Under the pieces are notes generated by a model that was not told where the DNA came from, did no database searches, and worked only from the letters and a program-made list of their open reading frames with translations. DNA of 59,987 bases from Actinomycetota bacterium (GTDB lineage: Bacteria > Actinomycetota > Aquicultoria > Subteraquimicrobiales > Subteraquimicrobiaceae): positions 11,911 to 71,897 of the forward strand of contig JASEGB010000009.1 in NCBI GenBank assembly GCA_030018275.1, written 5' to 3'. Of this stretch, positions 45,498 through 55,011 are shown piece after piece (positions within the stretch are counted from its first letter, which is position 1; every line of letters begins with the position of its first letter). A program made the translations under genes and the position numbers.

Positions 45498-46289
45498 ATG
45501 GCAAAGTTCGTGGAGATGTTCCAAAATTTTATATTCGATATGGATGGAGTGATCTATCTGCAGGACAGTTCCATTCCTGGGGCTAAGGAGGTCATAAATT
45601 ATCTGAAATCCGCCGGCAAGTCCATCCTTTTCTTAACGAACAACTCCTATTACACCCCCGAATATTATGTGGAGAAGCTTTCATCCATGGGAATTCAAGC
45701 GAGTCCGGAACGGATTCTAACATCAGCCGCTGCAACGGCGATGTATCTCAAAAAACATCACCGATTGAAGGGGAAAACTGCCTTTGTCATAGGTGGACCT
45801 GGCCTTGAGTGGGAGATTAAATCCATCGGATTGGAGCTACTTACCACCGATAGCGGAAGGAATGCTCATTTCGTCATCGTTGGCTGGGATACAAATTTTA
45901 ATTATGAAAAGATGAAGGTTGCTACCCTGGCGATCAATGGTGGTGCAATCTTCATTGGTACCAATTACGATAAGACTTTTCCCAGCGGCGAAGGCTTGTG
46001 GCCTGGAGGGGGAGCGATAATTGCTTCCATCGAGGTTGCTACGGGCAAGAAAGCCAAGATTATAGGAAAGCCTGAAAAATACATGGTCGAAGTGGCTTTG
46101 GCTCTTTTCGATGGAAAACCCCAAAAGACGGTGCTCATAGGGGATAGACTGGATAGCGATATCTTGGCTGGAAAGAGAGCGGGGATAAAAACGATCCTAG
46201 TTCTCACGGGTGTGACTTCCCGGGAGATGTTGGAAAAATCCGGCATTAAACCCGACTACACCTTGAAAGGAATTTGGGAATTGTTCTAA
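45498..46289 (+). CDS. HAD-IIA family sugar/nucleotide phosphatase (NagD-like)
   Basis: The 263-residue protein has the HAD motif I FIFDMDGVIYL (nucleophile and acid Asp), motif II TNNS, the motif III Lys in GKPEKYM and motif IV IGDRLDSDI. The C2-type cap between motifs II and III marks the NagD/4-nitrophenylphosphatase subgroup. The physiological substrate is unknown. It converges on the EF-G-like gene with no gap between stops. Confidence 0.88.
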   Translation: MAKFVEMFQNFIFDMDGVIYLQDSSIPGAKEVINYLKSAGKSILFLTNNSYYTPEYYVEKLSSMGIQASPERILTSAAATAMYLKKHHRLKGKTAFVIGGPGLEWEIKSIGLELLTTDSGRNAHFVIVGWDTNFNYEKMKVATLAINGGAIFIGTNYDKTFPSGEGLWPGGGAIIASIEVATGKKAKIIGKPEKYMVEVALALFDGKPQKTVLIGDRLDSDILAGKRAGIKTILVLTGVTSREMLEKSGIKPDYTLKGIWELF

Positions 46290-48362
46290 TTATTCTTCCC
46301 TCTTTGCCTCCTCGATTATCTTTTGAGCGATATCCCCCGGTACTTGCTCATAGTGAGAGAATTCCATTCCATAGGTACCTCTTCCGTGGGTTATGGATCT
46401 CAGTTGAGTTGCATATTTCGCTATTTCCGCCAGGGGGACGAGGGCTTTAATCACCTGATTGCGTCCGCGAGGTTCCATCCCCAGAATTTTTCCTCGTTTC
46501 CCGCTTAAGTCACCGATGACGTCACCCATATATTCCTCTGAAACTATCACTTCCACTTTCATGATGGGTTCAAGGAGGATCGGATTTGCCCCAAGTACCG
46601 CCTTTTTTAGCGCCATCGAACCCGCAATCTTGAAGGCCATATCTGAGGAGTCCACGGGGTGGAAGGAACCATCGTATACAGTCACTTTGACATCTATCAC
46701 GGGATAGCCCGCAAGTACTCCTCCTTCCAAAGCTTCTTTGAGCCCCTTCTCAACGGCGGGGATGTATTGCTTGGGAATGGCGCCTCCCACAATTTTGTCG
46801 ACAAATTCGTATCCAGCACCACGAGGTAGCGGTTCGACCTCAATCCAGGCATCACCATATTGTCCACGACCTCCCGTTTGTCTCTTGTATTTTCCCTGTG
46901 CTCTGGCTGAGGCGAGAACCGTTTCTTTATAGGGTATTTTTGGTGTAGACAAAGTGGCTTCTACCCCGAATTTTCTGCGCAGATGATCAATGGTCACCTC
47001 CAAATGCATATCCCCCACTCCGGAGACTATGGTCTGCCTGGTTTCGTGATCACGGCGGACCCTTAAGGTCAAATCCTCCTCAGCCAATCTCATAAGAGAG
47101 GTGCTCAACTTTTCCTCGTCGCCCTTGGTTTTTGGCTCGATGGCCACGGAAATCATGGGTTCAGGTAGGGTTGGCGGTTGTAGTTTTATGGGCTTACCTT
47201 CGTCGCATAAGGTATCACCGGTGAATGTTTCGTTGAGTTTTGGCACGGCTGCGATGTCCCCCGCTGGGACATCGCTAGTTTCGATCTGATTCTTGCCTTG
47301 CATGAAGAAAAGATGTCCTATTCTTTCCCTCTTGCCTCTTGATGCATTATGGACTGCGGAGTCGGCGTGAAGCACTCCTGAATACACTCGGAGGAAAGTT
47401 AGTTTGCCCACATAAGGGTCGGCAACGCTTTTAAAAACTAAAGCTGTTAGAGGCTCCTTTTCACTATGTTTTCTGATCTCTTCCTTCTGCGTTTTGGGAT
47501 TGACCCCTTTGATTTCGCGCCCCTCCATCGGCGAGGGCATTATCTCCACTATGGTATCCAGAAGCGACAATATTCCAATGTTTTTAAGAGCTGAGCCGCA
47601 GAGAACTGGCACAACGGTTCGGTTCAATGTAGCTGTCTTTAGAATCGTTCTTATCTCCTCTTCGGTTAATTCCTCACCTTCAAGATATCTCTCCAGGAGC
47701 TTGTCATCGGCTTCGACCACGGATTCGATCAGTTTCTCCCTATATTTTTCGGCTTCTGCCTTTAAATCCGCGGGGATTTCTTCTTCCTTGGATTTGCCAT
47801 CGGAAAAGACCGCGGTCATTTTGATTAGGTCTATAACCCCCTTGAATCCGCTTTCTTTCCCAAGCGGCAATTGGACGGGAGCTACATTAACGCCGAAGGT
47901 CTCCTTGACAACATCCATCGCTTGATAAAAATCGGCGTTCTCCTTATCCATCCTATTGATGAAAACCAGGCGGGGTAAATCATACTCATCCGCGAGATGC
48001 CAGACTCTCTCCGTTTGCACTTCTACCCCTGATACGGCGCAAACGACGATTATCGCGCCATCCGCCACGCGCAGAGCGCTTATAACCTCGCCGATGAAAT
48101 CAGCGTATCCCGGTGTATCTATTATGTTGATTTTGTGATTTTTCCATTCACAGGGAGCAAGTGCAGCATTTATCGATATCTTCCTTTTGATCTCTTCGGG
48201 ATCGTAATCGGTGACCGCGCTGCCACTGTCAACGCTTCCCATCTTGCTAATGGCTCCCGAGGTGTAAAGCATCGCTTCGGTCAAGGAAGTCTTTCCAGTT
48301 CCTCCATGGGCAATGATGGCGATATTTCTTATCCTTTCGGTGGAATATTTTTTCAATACCAT
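46290..48362 (-). CDS. Elongation factor G-like GTPase (EF-G2 type)
   Basis: The 690-residue protein has the five EF-G domains. The G1 loop reads AHGGTGKTS rather than the AHIDAGKTT of standard EF-G; G3 is DTPGYADF and G4 is NRMD. The C-terminal part (GYPVIDVKVTVYDGSFHPVDSSD) is typical of translocases. This variant is the EF-G2/FusA2 group, which occurs beside a standard fusA and whose role is not settled. It stands alone, away from the str operon. Confidence 0.88.
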   Translation of the reverse strand: MVLKKYSTERIRNIAIIAHGGTGKTSLTEAMLYTSGAISKMGSVDSGSAVTDYDPEEIKRKISINAALAPCEWKNHKINIIDTPGYADFIGEVISALRVADGAIIVVCAVSGVEVQTERVWHLADEYDLPRLVFINRMDKENADFYQAMDVVKETFGVNVAPVQLPLGKESGFKGVIDLIKMTAVFSDGKSKEEEIPADLKAEAEKYREKLIESVVEADDKLLERYLEGEELTEEEIRTILKTATLNRTVVPVLCGSALKNIGILSLLDTIVEIMPSPMEGREIKGVNPKTQKEEIRKHSEKEPLTALVFKSVADPYVGKLTFLRVYSGVLHADSAVHNASRGKRERIGHLFFMQGKNQIETSDVPAGDIAAVPKLNETFTGDTLCDEGKPIKLQPPTLPEPMISVAIEPKTKGDEEKLSTSLMRLAEEDLTLRVRRDHETRQTIVSGVGDMHLEVTIDHLRRKFGVEATLSTPKIPYKETVLASARAQGKYKRQTGGRGQYGDAWIEVEPLPRGAGYEFVDKIVGGAIPKQYIPAVEKGLKEALEGGVLAGYPVIDVKVTVYDGSFHPVDSSDMAFKIAGSMALKKAVLGANPILLEPIMKVEVIVSEEYMGDVIGDLSGKRGKILGMEPRGRNQVIKALVPLAEIAKYATQLRSITHGRGTYGMEFSHYEQVPGDIAQKIIEEAKREE

Positions 48363-48672
48363 CTCCTCCTTTTTCTGCTAATAATATATCATGCATGGAT
48401 CATAATTTCAGATATCTAGTAATATATAATCCCAAACCTACAATAATATAATCCCACCCACAATATATCTTCTACAATATAATAAACCTTTTGTACATGT
48501 TCCATATCTCTGTTGAGGAAGTGCTAGAGGGAGAGTTTCAGCTGCGAGTATTTATCATTTTTATGAAAAAGCCGAAATATTACCACAAGAAAAAGAGTTC
48601 GCGGGTTAAAATCTGAACGGATCGACACGATATGTTATACTCTTTTTAGCATTACAAGGGGTTAAAGCGAAG
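48363..48672. other. Divergent region between EF-G-like gene and response regulator
   Basis: The left part has repeated AATATAAT words (48420-48485). The right part has TATACT (about 48637) that could be the -10 box for the two-component genes, with a poor -35. Confidence 0.4.
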
Positions 48673-49347
48673 GTGAAGGAAGCAATTTTAGTGGTCGATG
48701 ATGAGCAGAATATCGTGGAGTTGGTGAAGCTTTACTTGACCAATGAAGGCTTCACGGTTAGGGGCGCCATCAATGGCGAAGAGGCCTTAAAGACCTTTAA
48801 ATCCTTCCAGCCTTCATTGATCATCTTGGATATTATGCTTCCGGGAATGGATGGTTGGGAGGTATGTCGTCGGATAAGAAAGGAGTCGGATGTCCCCATC
48901 ATCATGCTCACCGCAAAGGTGTCGGAGGTCGATAAGGTCGTGGGGCTGGAATTGGGAGCCGATGACTACCTGACCAAGCCCTTTAGTCCTCGGGAGCTCG
49001 TGGCTCGAGTCAAAGCGGTGCTCCGGAGGGTTCGCGGCCCAGCGCCAAAATCTCCTCTCAGCTTCGGGGATTTGACCATAGATATCGATAAAAGGGAGGT
49101 AAGCTTGGCCGGAAAGAAAATCGATCTCACCTCCACGGAATTCGATGTATTAAAAGAACTGGCTTCAAATCCTGGCATCGTCTATTCAAGAGAGCGTCTC
49201 CTTCAGAAGGTGTGGGGATATGATTTCTTTGGTGGAGCTCGCACGGTGGATGTTCACATTCGTCATCTGCGACAAAAGCTGGGTGATGAGGGCTCTCGCT
49301 TTATCGAAACGATATGGGGCGTCGGATATAGGTTTAAAGGGAAGTGA
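48673..49347 (+). CDS. OmpR/PhoP-family response regulator
   Basis: The 224-residue protein has a receiver domain (VDDE acidic pair, phospho-acceptor Asp in LIILDIMLPG, Lys in YLTKPF) and an OmpR winged-helix DNA-binding domain (TSTEFDVLKELASNPG, RTVDVHIRHLRQKLG). It is activated by the histidine kinase encoded 3 nt downstream. The start is GTG behind AAGCGAAG. The stimulus is unknown; phosphate or cell-envelope signals are common for this subgroup. Confidence 0.95.
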   Translation: MKEAILVVDDEQNIVELVKLYLTNEGFTVRGAINGEEALKTFKSFQPSLIILDIMLPGMDGWEVCRRIRKESDVPIIMLTAKVSEVDKVVGLELGADDYLTKPFSPRELVARVKAVLRRVRGPAPKSPLSFGDLTIDIDKREVSLAGKKIDLTSTEFDVLKELASNPGIVYSRERLLQKVWGYDFFGGARTVDVHIRHLRQKLGDEGSRFIETIWGVGYRFKGK

Positions 49348-49350
49348 AAG

Positions 49351-50775
49351 ATGTTTAAGTCCCTTCGCTCTCGAGTTATTTTCTCCTATGTTTTTGTTCT
49401 TTTTCTCTCCTTGGGTATCGCGAGTCTACTTTTCTACCAATTTCTGGTGAGTTACACCGTTCGAACTCAGGGAAAAGAACTAACGAATCAAGCTGTTACC
49501 CTCGGTCGTGAAGTGGAAGCAATATTAGAGGGTCAGAACCCCTGGCTTGGGATACATAGAGTAAGGATCCACAAATTTCTATCCGCCTATGCCAAGCTGA
49601 CAAAGATAAGGATATTTTTCATCGATTCCAAAGGAGAAGTCATCGTCGATTCAGAGGGTCCTCCACTCATTCAAAAGCAACAGTTACCAAAGTGGGTGAC
49701 GGGCTTAGCTGGAGAGAGCCCTCAGGTGTTGAGGAGATATCTCCCCGAATTACGCAAGGAAGTTTTATTGGTCAGTGTTCCCTTGAGGGAATCCAAAAAT
49801 TTGCTAGTCATAGTGAAGCCCTTTGCGGAGGTAAAAGAAGCCCAGCGTCCCTTCTTAAATCTCCTGCTCGGAGCAGCTGCAATCTCCTTTCTCATCTCGG
49901 TATTCGTCGGTTTATACCTTTCGCGTTCAATATCGGAGCCCATTCTTAAATTGACTAGAGCTGCAGGTGAAATAGGAAAAGGGCGGTTCGATCAATACAT
50001 CGATGTGCAGTCGGAGGATGAGATTGGACGGCTGGCTAGAGTCTTCAATTTCATGGCCGAAAGGGTTAAAATGGCTTATCAAGCACAGCGGGATTTTGTG
50101 GCCAACGTCTCGCATGAAATAAGGACGCCCCTCACGTCCATAGAGGGATTCTCCCAAGCCTTACTGGATGGTGTAGTCAAGGATGAGGATTCTTTCAAAA
50201 ATTCACTTCGAATAATCAACCAAGAGAGTAAAAGATTGGTGAGATTGGTAAGGGATTTATTGGCCTTATCCAGCATTGATGCTGGACAACTGGATCTCAG
50301 TTTTAAATCCCTTGACTTGAGAAAATTCTTGCGCCAGATCGGCGAGAAGTTTCAACCCCGTGCCGATGAGGATGGTATCCAATTTAAGGTGCAAGTTTCG
50401 GGGAATATCAAAATTACCACAGATTCGGATCGCTTGGACCAGGTATTGACCAATCTTTTGGACAATGCCTTCAAATATACCCTATCCGGGGGAACGATTG
50501 CCTTGAGAGCCACCTTGCTCGATTCCAAGAAAGTGCAATTGGAAGTGGAAGATTCCGGTGTTGGTATCCCCTTTGAGGACCTACCCAGGATCTTTGACCG
50601 ATTTTATCGCGTGGAGAAATCCCGTTCCAAGGAATACGGTGGTGCTGGTCTCGGCCTTTCCATCTGCAAAGAAATCATCGAAATCCTGGGCGGGAGCATA
50701 GATGTGGAGAGCAAACTGGGTGAGGGAACGAAATTCACCATAGAGCTACCGATTTCCCCACAGAGAAATCAATAA
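49351..50775 (+). CDS. Sensor histidine kinase
   Basis: The 474-residue protein has two membrane helices (about 10-30 and 170-190) around an extracytoplasmic sensor domain, a HAMP domain (SRSISEPILKLTRAAGEIG), HisKA with the H box HEIRTPLTS, and HATPase_c with NLLDNAFKYT, DSGVGIPFED and GGAGLGLSICKE. The extracellular domain has no motif I recognise. It forms an operon with the preceding regulator. The L,D-transpeptidase downstream is a possible target of control. Confidence 0.95.
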   Translation: MFKSLRSRVIFSYVFVLFLSLGIASLLFYQFLVSYTVRTQGKELTNQAVTLGREVEAILEGQNPWLGIHRVRIHKFLSAYAKLTKIRIFFIDSKGEVIVDSEGPPLIQKQQLPKWVTGLAGESPQVLRRYLPELRKEVLLVSVPLRESKNLLVIVKPFAEVKEAQRPFLNLLLGAAAISFLISVFVGLYLSRSISEPILKLTRAAGEIGKGRFDQYIDVQSEDEIGRLARVFNFMAERVKMAYQAQRDFVANVSHEIRTPLTSIEGFSQALLDGVVKDEDSFKNSLRIINQESKRLVRLVRDLLALSSIDAGQLDLSFKSLDLRKFLRQIGEKFQPRADEDGIQFKVQVSGNIKITTDSDRLDQVLTNLLDNAFKYTLSGGTIALRATLLDSKKVQLEVEDSGVGIPFEDLPRIFDRFYRVEKSRSKEYGGAGLGLSICKEIIEILGGSIDVESKLGEGTKFTIELPISPQRNQ

Positions 50776-51146
50776 AATCCACTTTTAATCAAAACTTAAT
50801 ATTTTTTCAAAATTTCCATAATATTTTTCCCCCAATAATATATTTGGGGTCGGCTGGAGCCAAGGTACCAAATTTTTTGGGGGTCGGCTGGAGCTTAAGG
50901 TAATAAATGACGCAACCAATTATGAATGTCGGAGAATTTCCCTCCTTTCACCGTCCGGCTCGTAATGTACCCATCAGAAGACCACTCAAGGTTGTCTCCA
51001 GGCCTGACCCTTTTTATTATGCTCTCCTTAATCCTCAAGAAGTATTAATCCTAGGTTACAAGCTTCGAAACCATCTTTGATAATTCCCTCGTAAATGCCG
51101 GAAGGAATTGAACCCTCTCAGAGGAAATTCTTATTATTAATTTTAG
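50776..51146. other. Gap with a 15-bp direct repeat and a short minus-strand frame
   Basis: GGGGTCGGCTGGAGC is repeated at 50846-50860 and 50880-50894. A hairpin CCCCAA / TTGGGG (about 50830-50849) precedes it. On the minus strand, about 48 codons (51040-50895) read RPGDNLEWSSDGYITSRTV and SDIHNWLRHLLP; these look protein-like but I do not recognise the family, and the start would be TTG. Confidence 0.4.
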
Positions 51147-52514
51147 TTGAATGAATCTTTGCGGTTGAGGGGGCGACTTAAAATATATCTCTGGATAAAA
51201 TATATCCTAAGGACAAAACTTTTACCCATAGGTCTTTCCATTCTAGCCCTGATTTTCATTGCTGTCTGGGGATATCTTTATGCCTTTGCAGAGGACTTAG
51301 TCATAAAATCACCTTCCCATGGAAGGGTCATACCCAATGCTACTCCTTCTATTTCCGTAGAGTGGCAGATTTTTCCTCTGGCAAGGCTTGCTTCCGCAAC
51401 TGTTATCGTCGATGGCAGGGATGTCAGTGAATCTGTTTCCCTCTCTGCGGTCGGATTTTCCTATGATCCTCCTCAGAAATTGAGTGAGGGAGAGCACACC
51501 ATAGAGACAAAGCTCATCTACAAATTTCTGCTCCCCAAGAAATTAAAGCTCAAATGGGCTTTTGAAGTGGATACCATAGCCCCAAGCATAAAATTCGAAG
51601 ATATTGAGGATATAATCGCCACTCGCCAATCTTGGATTCATGATCTTTTGGGATTCACCGAACCTCACGCAAAACTCAAGGTTTATCTGAACGGTAGATC
51701 AATCCCCTCACCCAAGGTTGATGAAAGGGGTCATTTTAGCCTCGGTCTCTCTTCACTTTCGAGGAAAAATAGGTTGAAGATAGTAGCCATCGATCGAGCG
51801 GGAAACAAGGGTACTCTGGTGATTCCCGTTGTCGTGGATAACTCGGCTCCCGTGATAAAGGCATTTTCCCCTGCTCATGGCTCCTTGGTTCATTCCGAAA
51901 AACTCAAAATCTCGATCAAGCTGGAGGAACGGGAATCCGATATTCGCTTTGCCACATTGTGGATAGATGGGAATGTGGTCAAGCACAACTATAATCCCGA
52001 GACCAGGGAAATCACCAGCGGGTTGAGGCTTTCTCATGGAGAGCATGAAGTGGTGGTCAAAGCCATCGATGAAGCGGGTAATGCTGTTAAAAAACTTTGG
52101 TCTTTTAAGGTGGACACCACACGAGTCGTCATCAACATCACACAAAGAAGGCTATTCTTATATAGAGAGGGACAATTGATAAAGGAGTATCCCATAGCCG
52201 TTGGTCAAGAGTTTGCCTTCCCAACTCCTGCTGGTCACTATCGCATCATTCGCAAAAGAAAGAATCCAACCTGGTATAATCCTCATAAACCCTGGTCAGC
52301 GAATATGCCTGACAAGATTCCCCCTGGACCGGGCAATCCCTTGGGTACCAGAGCTATGGACCTTAATGCACCCGGTATCCGCATCCACGGGACCTATAGT
52401 TCGTGGTCCATTGGTCGTGCCGTTTCCCATGGCTGCATTCGCATGCATCTTCATCATGCCGAGGAGCTATTTGATCTGGTCTCTGTGGGAACACCCGTGG
52501 ACATCGTGAAATAA
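51147..52514 (+). CDS. L,D-transpeptidase with Ig-like domains, without PG-binding domain
   Basis: The roughly 455-residue protein has an N-terminal membrane helix, then two or three Ig-like beta domains (SPSHGRVIPNATPSISVEW, DTIAPSIKF, VDNSAPVIKAFSPAHG), and a C-terminal YkuD domain with HGTYSSWSIG and the catalytic SHGCIRM. Such enzymes make 3-3 cross-links in peptidoglycan outside the membrane. It is paralogous to the protein at 58393-59943 but lacks the peptidoglycan-binding domain. The start is doubtful: TTG 51147 has no clear ribosome site. Confidence 0.9.
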   Translation: MNESLRLRGRLKIYLWIKYILRTKLLPIGLSILALIFIAVWGYLYAFAEDLVIKSPSHGRVIPNATPSISVEWQIFPLARLASATVIVDGRDVSESVSLSAVGFSYDPPQKLSEGEHTIETKLIYKFLLPKKLKLKWAFEVDTIAPSIKFEDIEDIIATRQSWIHDLLGFTEPHAKLKVYLNGRSIPSPKVDERGHFSLGLSSLSRKNRLKIVAIDRAGNKGTLVIPVVVDNSAPVIKAFSPAHGSLVHSEKLKISIKLEERESDIRFATLWIDGNVVKHNYNPETREITSGLRLSHGEHEVVVKAIDEAGNAVKKLWSFKVDTTRVVINITQRRLFLYREGQLIKEYPIAVGQEFAFPTPAGHYRIIRKRKNPTWYNPHKPWSANMPDKIPPGPGNPLGTRAMDLNAPGIRIHGTYSSWSIGRAVSHGCIRMHLHHAEELFDLVSVGTPVDIVK

Positions 52515-52571
52515 CTTACGAGCGGTAGAGATGGAGATTATGATAGAATTGATTTAAAGGTGAGGATGAAA

Positions 52572-53408
52572 ATGGATTTCATGTCTTTTTTATTCTTCAT
52601 ATTACTTCTGGTATTCTTCGTTGGTCCCACTTTCCGCAAGAAGATGTTGGAGATCAAAAGGATAAAAGCCATCCGGGAGTTGGAGAGAAAGAGGGGCTCG
52701 AGAGTCATTACCCTCATTCATCGACAGGAAGCTCTAGGTATCCTCGGGATACCCTTTTATAGGTACATAGATATCGAGGACTCCGAGAAAATCTTGAGAG
52801 CAATAAGGCTTACCCCCCATGATATGCCCATTGATCTCATCCTGCACACTCCCGGAGGGTTGGTTCTGGCTTCAGAGCAGATAGCCCACGCCCTCTTAAG
52901 ACACAAGGCGAAGGTCACAGTGTTTGTGCCCCATTACGCCATGTCCGGTGGGATGCTCATAGCCTTGGCCGCTGATGAAATCATCCTCGATGAGGATGCT
53001 GTTTTGGGGTCACTCGATCCCCAGCTTGGTTGGCAGTATCCGGCAAGCTCCCTTATTTGGACAGCTCAGGCAAAGGATAGAAATGAGTTGGATGACAGAA
53101 CCTTGATCTATCTGGATGTTGCCCAGAAGGCCGTGCGACAACTGCGGCAGCTCATTTTCGATATTTTGCAACACAAAGTGGAGAAGGACAGAGCCTGGGA
53201 TATTGCAAATTTGCTTACGGAGGGAAGGTGGACCCACGACTTCCCTCTGACCGTCGAAAAGCTAAAGAGCCTGGGAATTGAGGTCAAGGTGGAGATGCCT
53301 CGAGAGGTTTATAATCTGATGGAGCTTTATCCCCAGGTTGGATTGCGCAGACCTTCCGTGGAATATATACCTCTTCCTTACGAGAGGAAGGTCGAAGAGA
53401 AGAAATAG
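52572..53408 (+). CDS. Membrane-bound serine proteinase, SDH/ClpP-fold family
   Basis: After a membrane anchor (MDFMSFLFFILLLVFFVG), the roughly 278-residue protein has a ClpP/crotonase fold. It shows LILHTPGGLV, the catalytic-serine segment PHYAMSGGMLIALAADEI and DEDAVLGSLDPQLG. This matches the serine dehydrogenase proteinase family (PF01972), related to SppA. Its target is not known. I chose ATG 52572, 6 nt after AAGGTGAGG; the frame is open from GTG 52560. Its 3' end overlaps the convergent rhomboid gene by about 31 nt. Confidence 0.88.
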   Translation: MDFMSFLFFILLLVFFVGPTFRKKMLEIKRIKAIRELERKRGSRVITLIHRQEALGILGIPFYRYIDIEDSEKILRAIRLTPHDMPIDLILHTPGGLVLASEQIAHALLRHKAKVTVFVPHYAMSGGMLIALAADEIILDEDAVLGSLDPQLGWQYPASSLIWTAQAKDRNELDDRTLIYLDVAQKAVRQLRQLIFDILQHKVEKDRAWDIANLLTEGRWTHDFPLTVEKLKSLGIEVKVEMPREVYNLMELYPQVGLRRPSVEYIPLPYERKVEEKK

Positions 53409-54109
53409 TTTGGTCTCCTTCGTCTCGGTCTCTTCGGAAGGATGAGGATGAGCAGAAATCCCGTTAAGAATCCACCAATGTGAGCGAACCAGGCTATGCC
53501 TCCACCTTGTTGAGGGCTTGTGATCGCGGCTACCCCACTGAACAATTGCAGGATAAACCAGAATCCTATCAGCAGCAATGCGGGTAGCCTTACAATCTGA
53601 ATGAAATAGAAGAGGGGAACCAAAGTAAGAATTCGAGCTGTGGGAAAGAGGATAAGGTAAGCTCCCAAAACCCCGGCAATGGCTCCACTGGCACCAAGGG
53701 AAGGTATCTGTGAATTGGGTCCAGAAAGGATGTGTCCAAAAGTTCCTCCCAAACCGCATAAGAGGTAGAAAAGAGTGAATTTGAAATGTCCCAGCATATC
53801 CTCGACATTGTTCCCGAATATCCACAGATACCACATATTCCCAATGATGTGAATGAAGCCTCCATGAAGGAACATCGAGGTTAAAATGGTGAGATAGGGA
53901 ATCTTTTGGATCCCAGGGAAGAGGCTCACACCGTGAGTTATTTCGTAGGGAATCAGCGAATAGGTGTATATGAATTGTCTGAGGCTGTACTCCGTACCCA
54001 GAGAGAGCTGATAAATGAAGACGGCTATATTGATTATTATCAGACCCACGGTCATGAAGGGGAAAGTTTCCGCGGGATTCTCGTCGCGAAGGGGGAACAA
54101 AACCCTCAC
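53378..54109 (-). CDS. Rhomboid-family intramembrane serine protease
   Basis: The protein has six or more helices with the catalytic serine in SLGASGAIAGVLGAY and the catalytic His in WFAHIGGFLTG. The conserved loop FLHGGFIHIIGNMWYL is present. Rhomboids cleave membrane helices. The frame runs back to TTG 54142, but that codon lies in a MITE, so the real start is probably GTG 54109 or TTG 54100, giving the usual N-terminus FPLRDENP. Overlap with the SDH-type proteinase end on the opposite strand suggests antisense interplay. Confidence 0.9.
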   Translation of the reverse strand: MRVLFPLRDENPAETFPFMTVGLIIINIAVFIYQLSLGTEYSLRQFIYTYSLIPYEITHGVSLFPGIQKIPYLTILTSMFLHGGFIHIIGNMWYLWIFGNNVEDMLGHFKFTLFYLLCGLGGTFGHILSGPNSQIPSLGASGAIAGVLGAYLILFPTARILTLVPLFYFIQIVRLPALLLIGFWFILQLFSGVAAITSPQQGGGIAWFAHIGGFLTGFLLILILPKRPRRRRPNYFFSSTFLS

Positions 54110-54126
54110 AACCTTTCTTGAAATTG

Positions 54127-54204
54127 AATTATACCTGCCCAAGACATAAATAGAGTGATCTCGAATTATTAAGCGTGAATTATGTCTAGGCTATAATTAT
54201 ACCT
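54127..54204. mobile_element. MITE family M1, short copy, with 10-bp target duplication
   Basis: The 58-bp element (54137-54194) shares its ends and GAGTGATCTC / GAATTATTAAGCGTG with the copy at 16296-16409. It is flanked by AATTATACCT on both sides (54127-54136 and 54195-54204). It lacks the internal segment of the longer copy. It lies upstream of the rhomboid gene on the minus strand. Confidence 0.85.
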
Positions 54205-54359
54205 ATTTTACATTAGATCATTTAAGTTTCAAGTTCGCTTTTTACTGTGGTCACATTCGGTTGATAGCTAAGGTTAAACTTGCCAGATAACATTTTGCAT
54301 GGCATCATATTTCTTAAGTAAAACGAAGACCCGTAGAAATTCAACTTTGGGGGGACAAA

Positions 54360-54929
54360 ATGGCCGTCATTTTCGGAATTTTAATGTTTTTAATCATCGG
54401 TTTAGTGCTGTTGATTGCCCTGGGTTTGATCTATATCTACAATCGGTTGGTGGTTTTGAGGAATAGAATCGAAAATGCCTGGGCGCAAATCGATGTCCAG
54501 TTAAAGCGACGTTATGACCTAATTCCGAATTTGGTGGAGACGGTCAAGGGTTATGCCGCCCATGAGAAGGAACTCTTTGAGAACGTGACAAAGGCTCGAG
54601 CCGAGGCAATCAAGTCCACGGGAAGCGTTGGAAAGCAGGCACAGGCGGAAAACATGCTCACACAGACTTTAAGATCACTCTTTGCCGTGGCTGAAAACTA
54701 CCCAGAATTGAAGGCGAATGAGAACTTCATGATGCTTCAGGAGGAATTGGCTGGGACCGAGAGCAAAATCGCCTATGCTCGCCAATTTTACAACGATACC
54801 GTGATGAAATATAATACCATGATTCAATCTTTACCCACCAGATTGGTTGCTCCCGCCTTTGGGTTTTCTCCTCGAGAATACTTCGAAATAGAAGAGGTAT
54901 CTCGAGAACCCGTTAAAGTACAATTCTAG
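54360..54929 (+). CDS. lemA: LemA family protein
   Basis: The 189-residue protein has an N-terminal membrane helix followed by the LemA motif [32 protein letters not shown]. LemA proteins have a helical soluble domain outside the membrane; their function is unclear. It is often next to htpX, as here, suggesting a joint role in membrane protein quality control. The ATG follows GGGGGGAC-like purines. Confidence 0.93.
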   Translation: MAVIFGILMFLIIGLVLLIALGLIYIYNRLVVLRNRIENAWAQIDVQLKRRYDLIPNLVETVKGYAAHEKELFENVTKARAEAIKSTGSVGKQAQAENMLTQTLRSLFAVAENYPELKANENFMMLQEELAGTESKIAYARQFYNDTVMKYNTMIQSLPTRLVAPAFGFSPREYFEIEEVSREPVKVQF

Positions 54930-55011
54930 CCGCAAGTCGCAGGTCACAAGTTGCAGGCGAAGAAAATTTTAACTTGCGACATTCGATTTATGACATTCGA
55001 GGTGATTAGTT
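54930..55011. repeat. Stuttering repeat between lemA and htpX
   Basis: CGCAAGTCGCAGGTCACAAG, CAAGTTGCAGG, AACTTGCGACATTCG and TATGACATTCGAGG are overlapping variants of two words. No gene is present. Confidence 0.5.

Noticed and set aside
47494-47925. Plus-strand frame within the EF-G-like gene
   Set aside because: Antisense shadow of a well-supported gene; low-complexity Ser-rich product.
50895-51040. IS200/IS605 transposase fragment on the minus strand
   Set aside because: The short frame is protein-like, but I could not match it to the Y1 transposase motifs, so I only note it in the gap entry.
53262-53834. Open frame of 190 codons on the minus strand
   Set aside because: It overlaps the rhomboid gene in another frame and the end of the SDH-type proteinase gene; its translation shows no domain.
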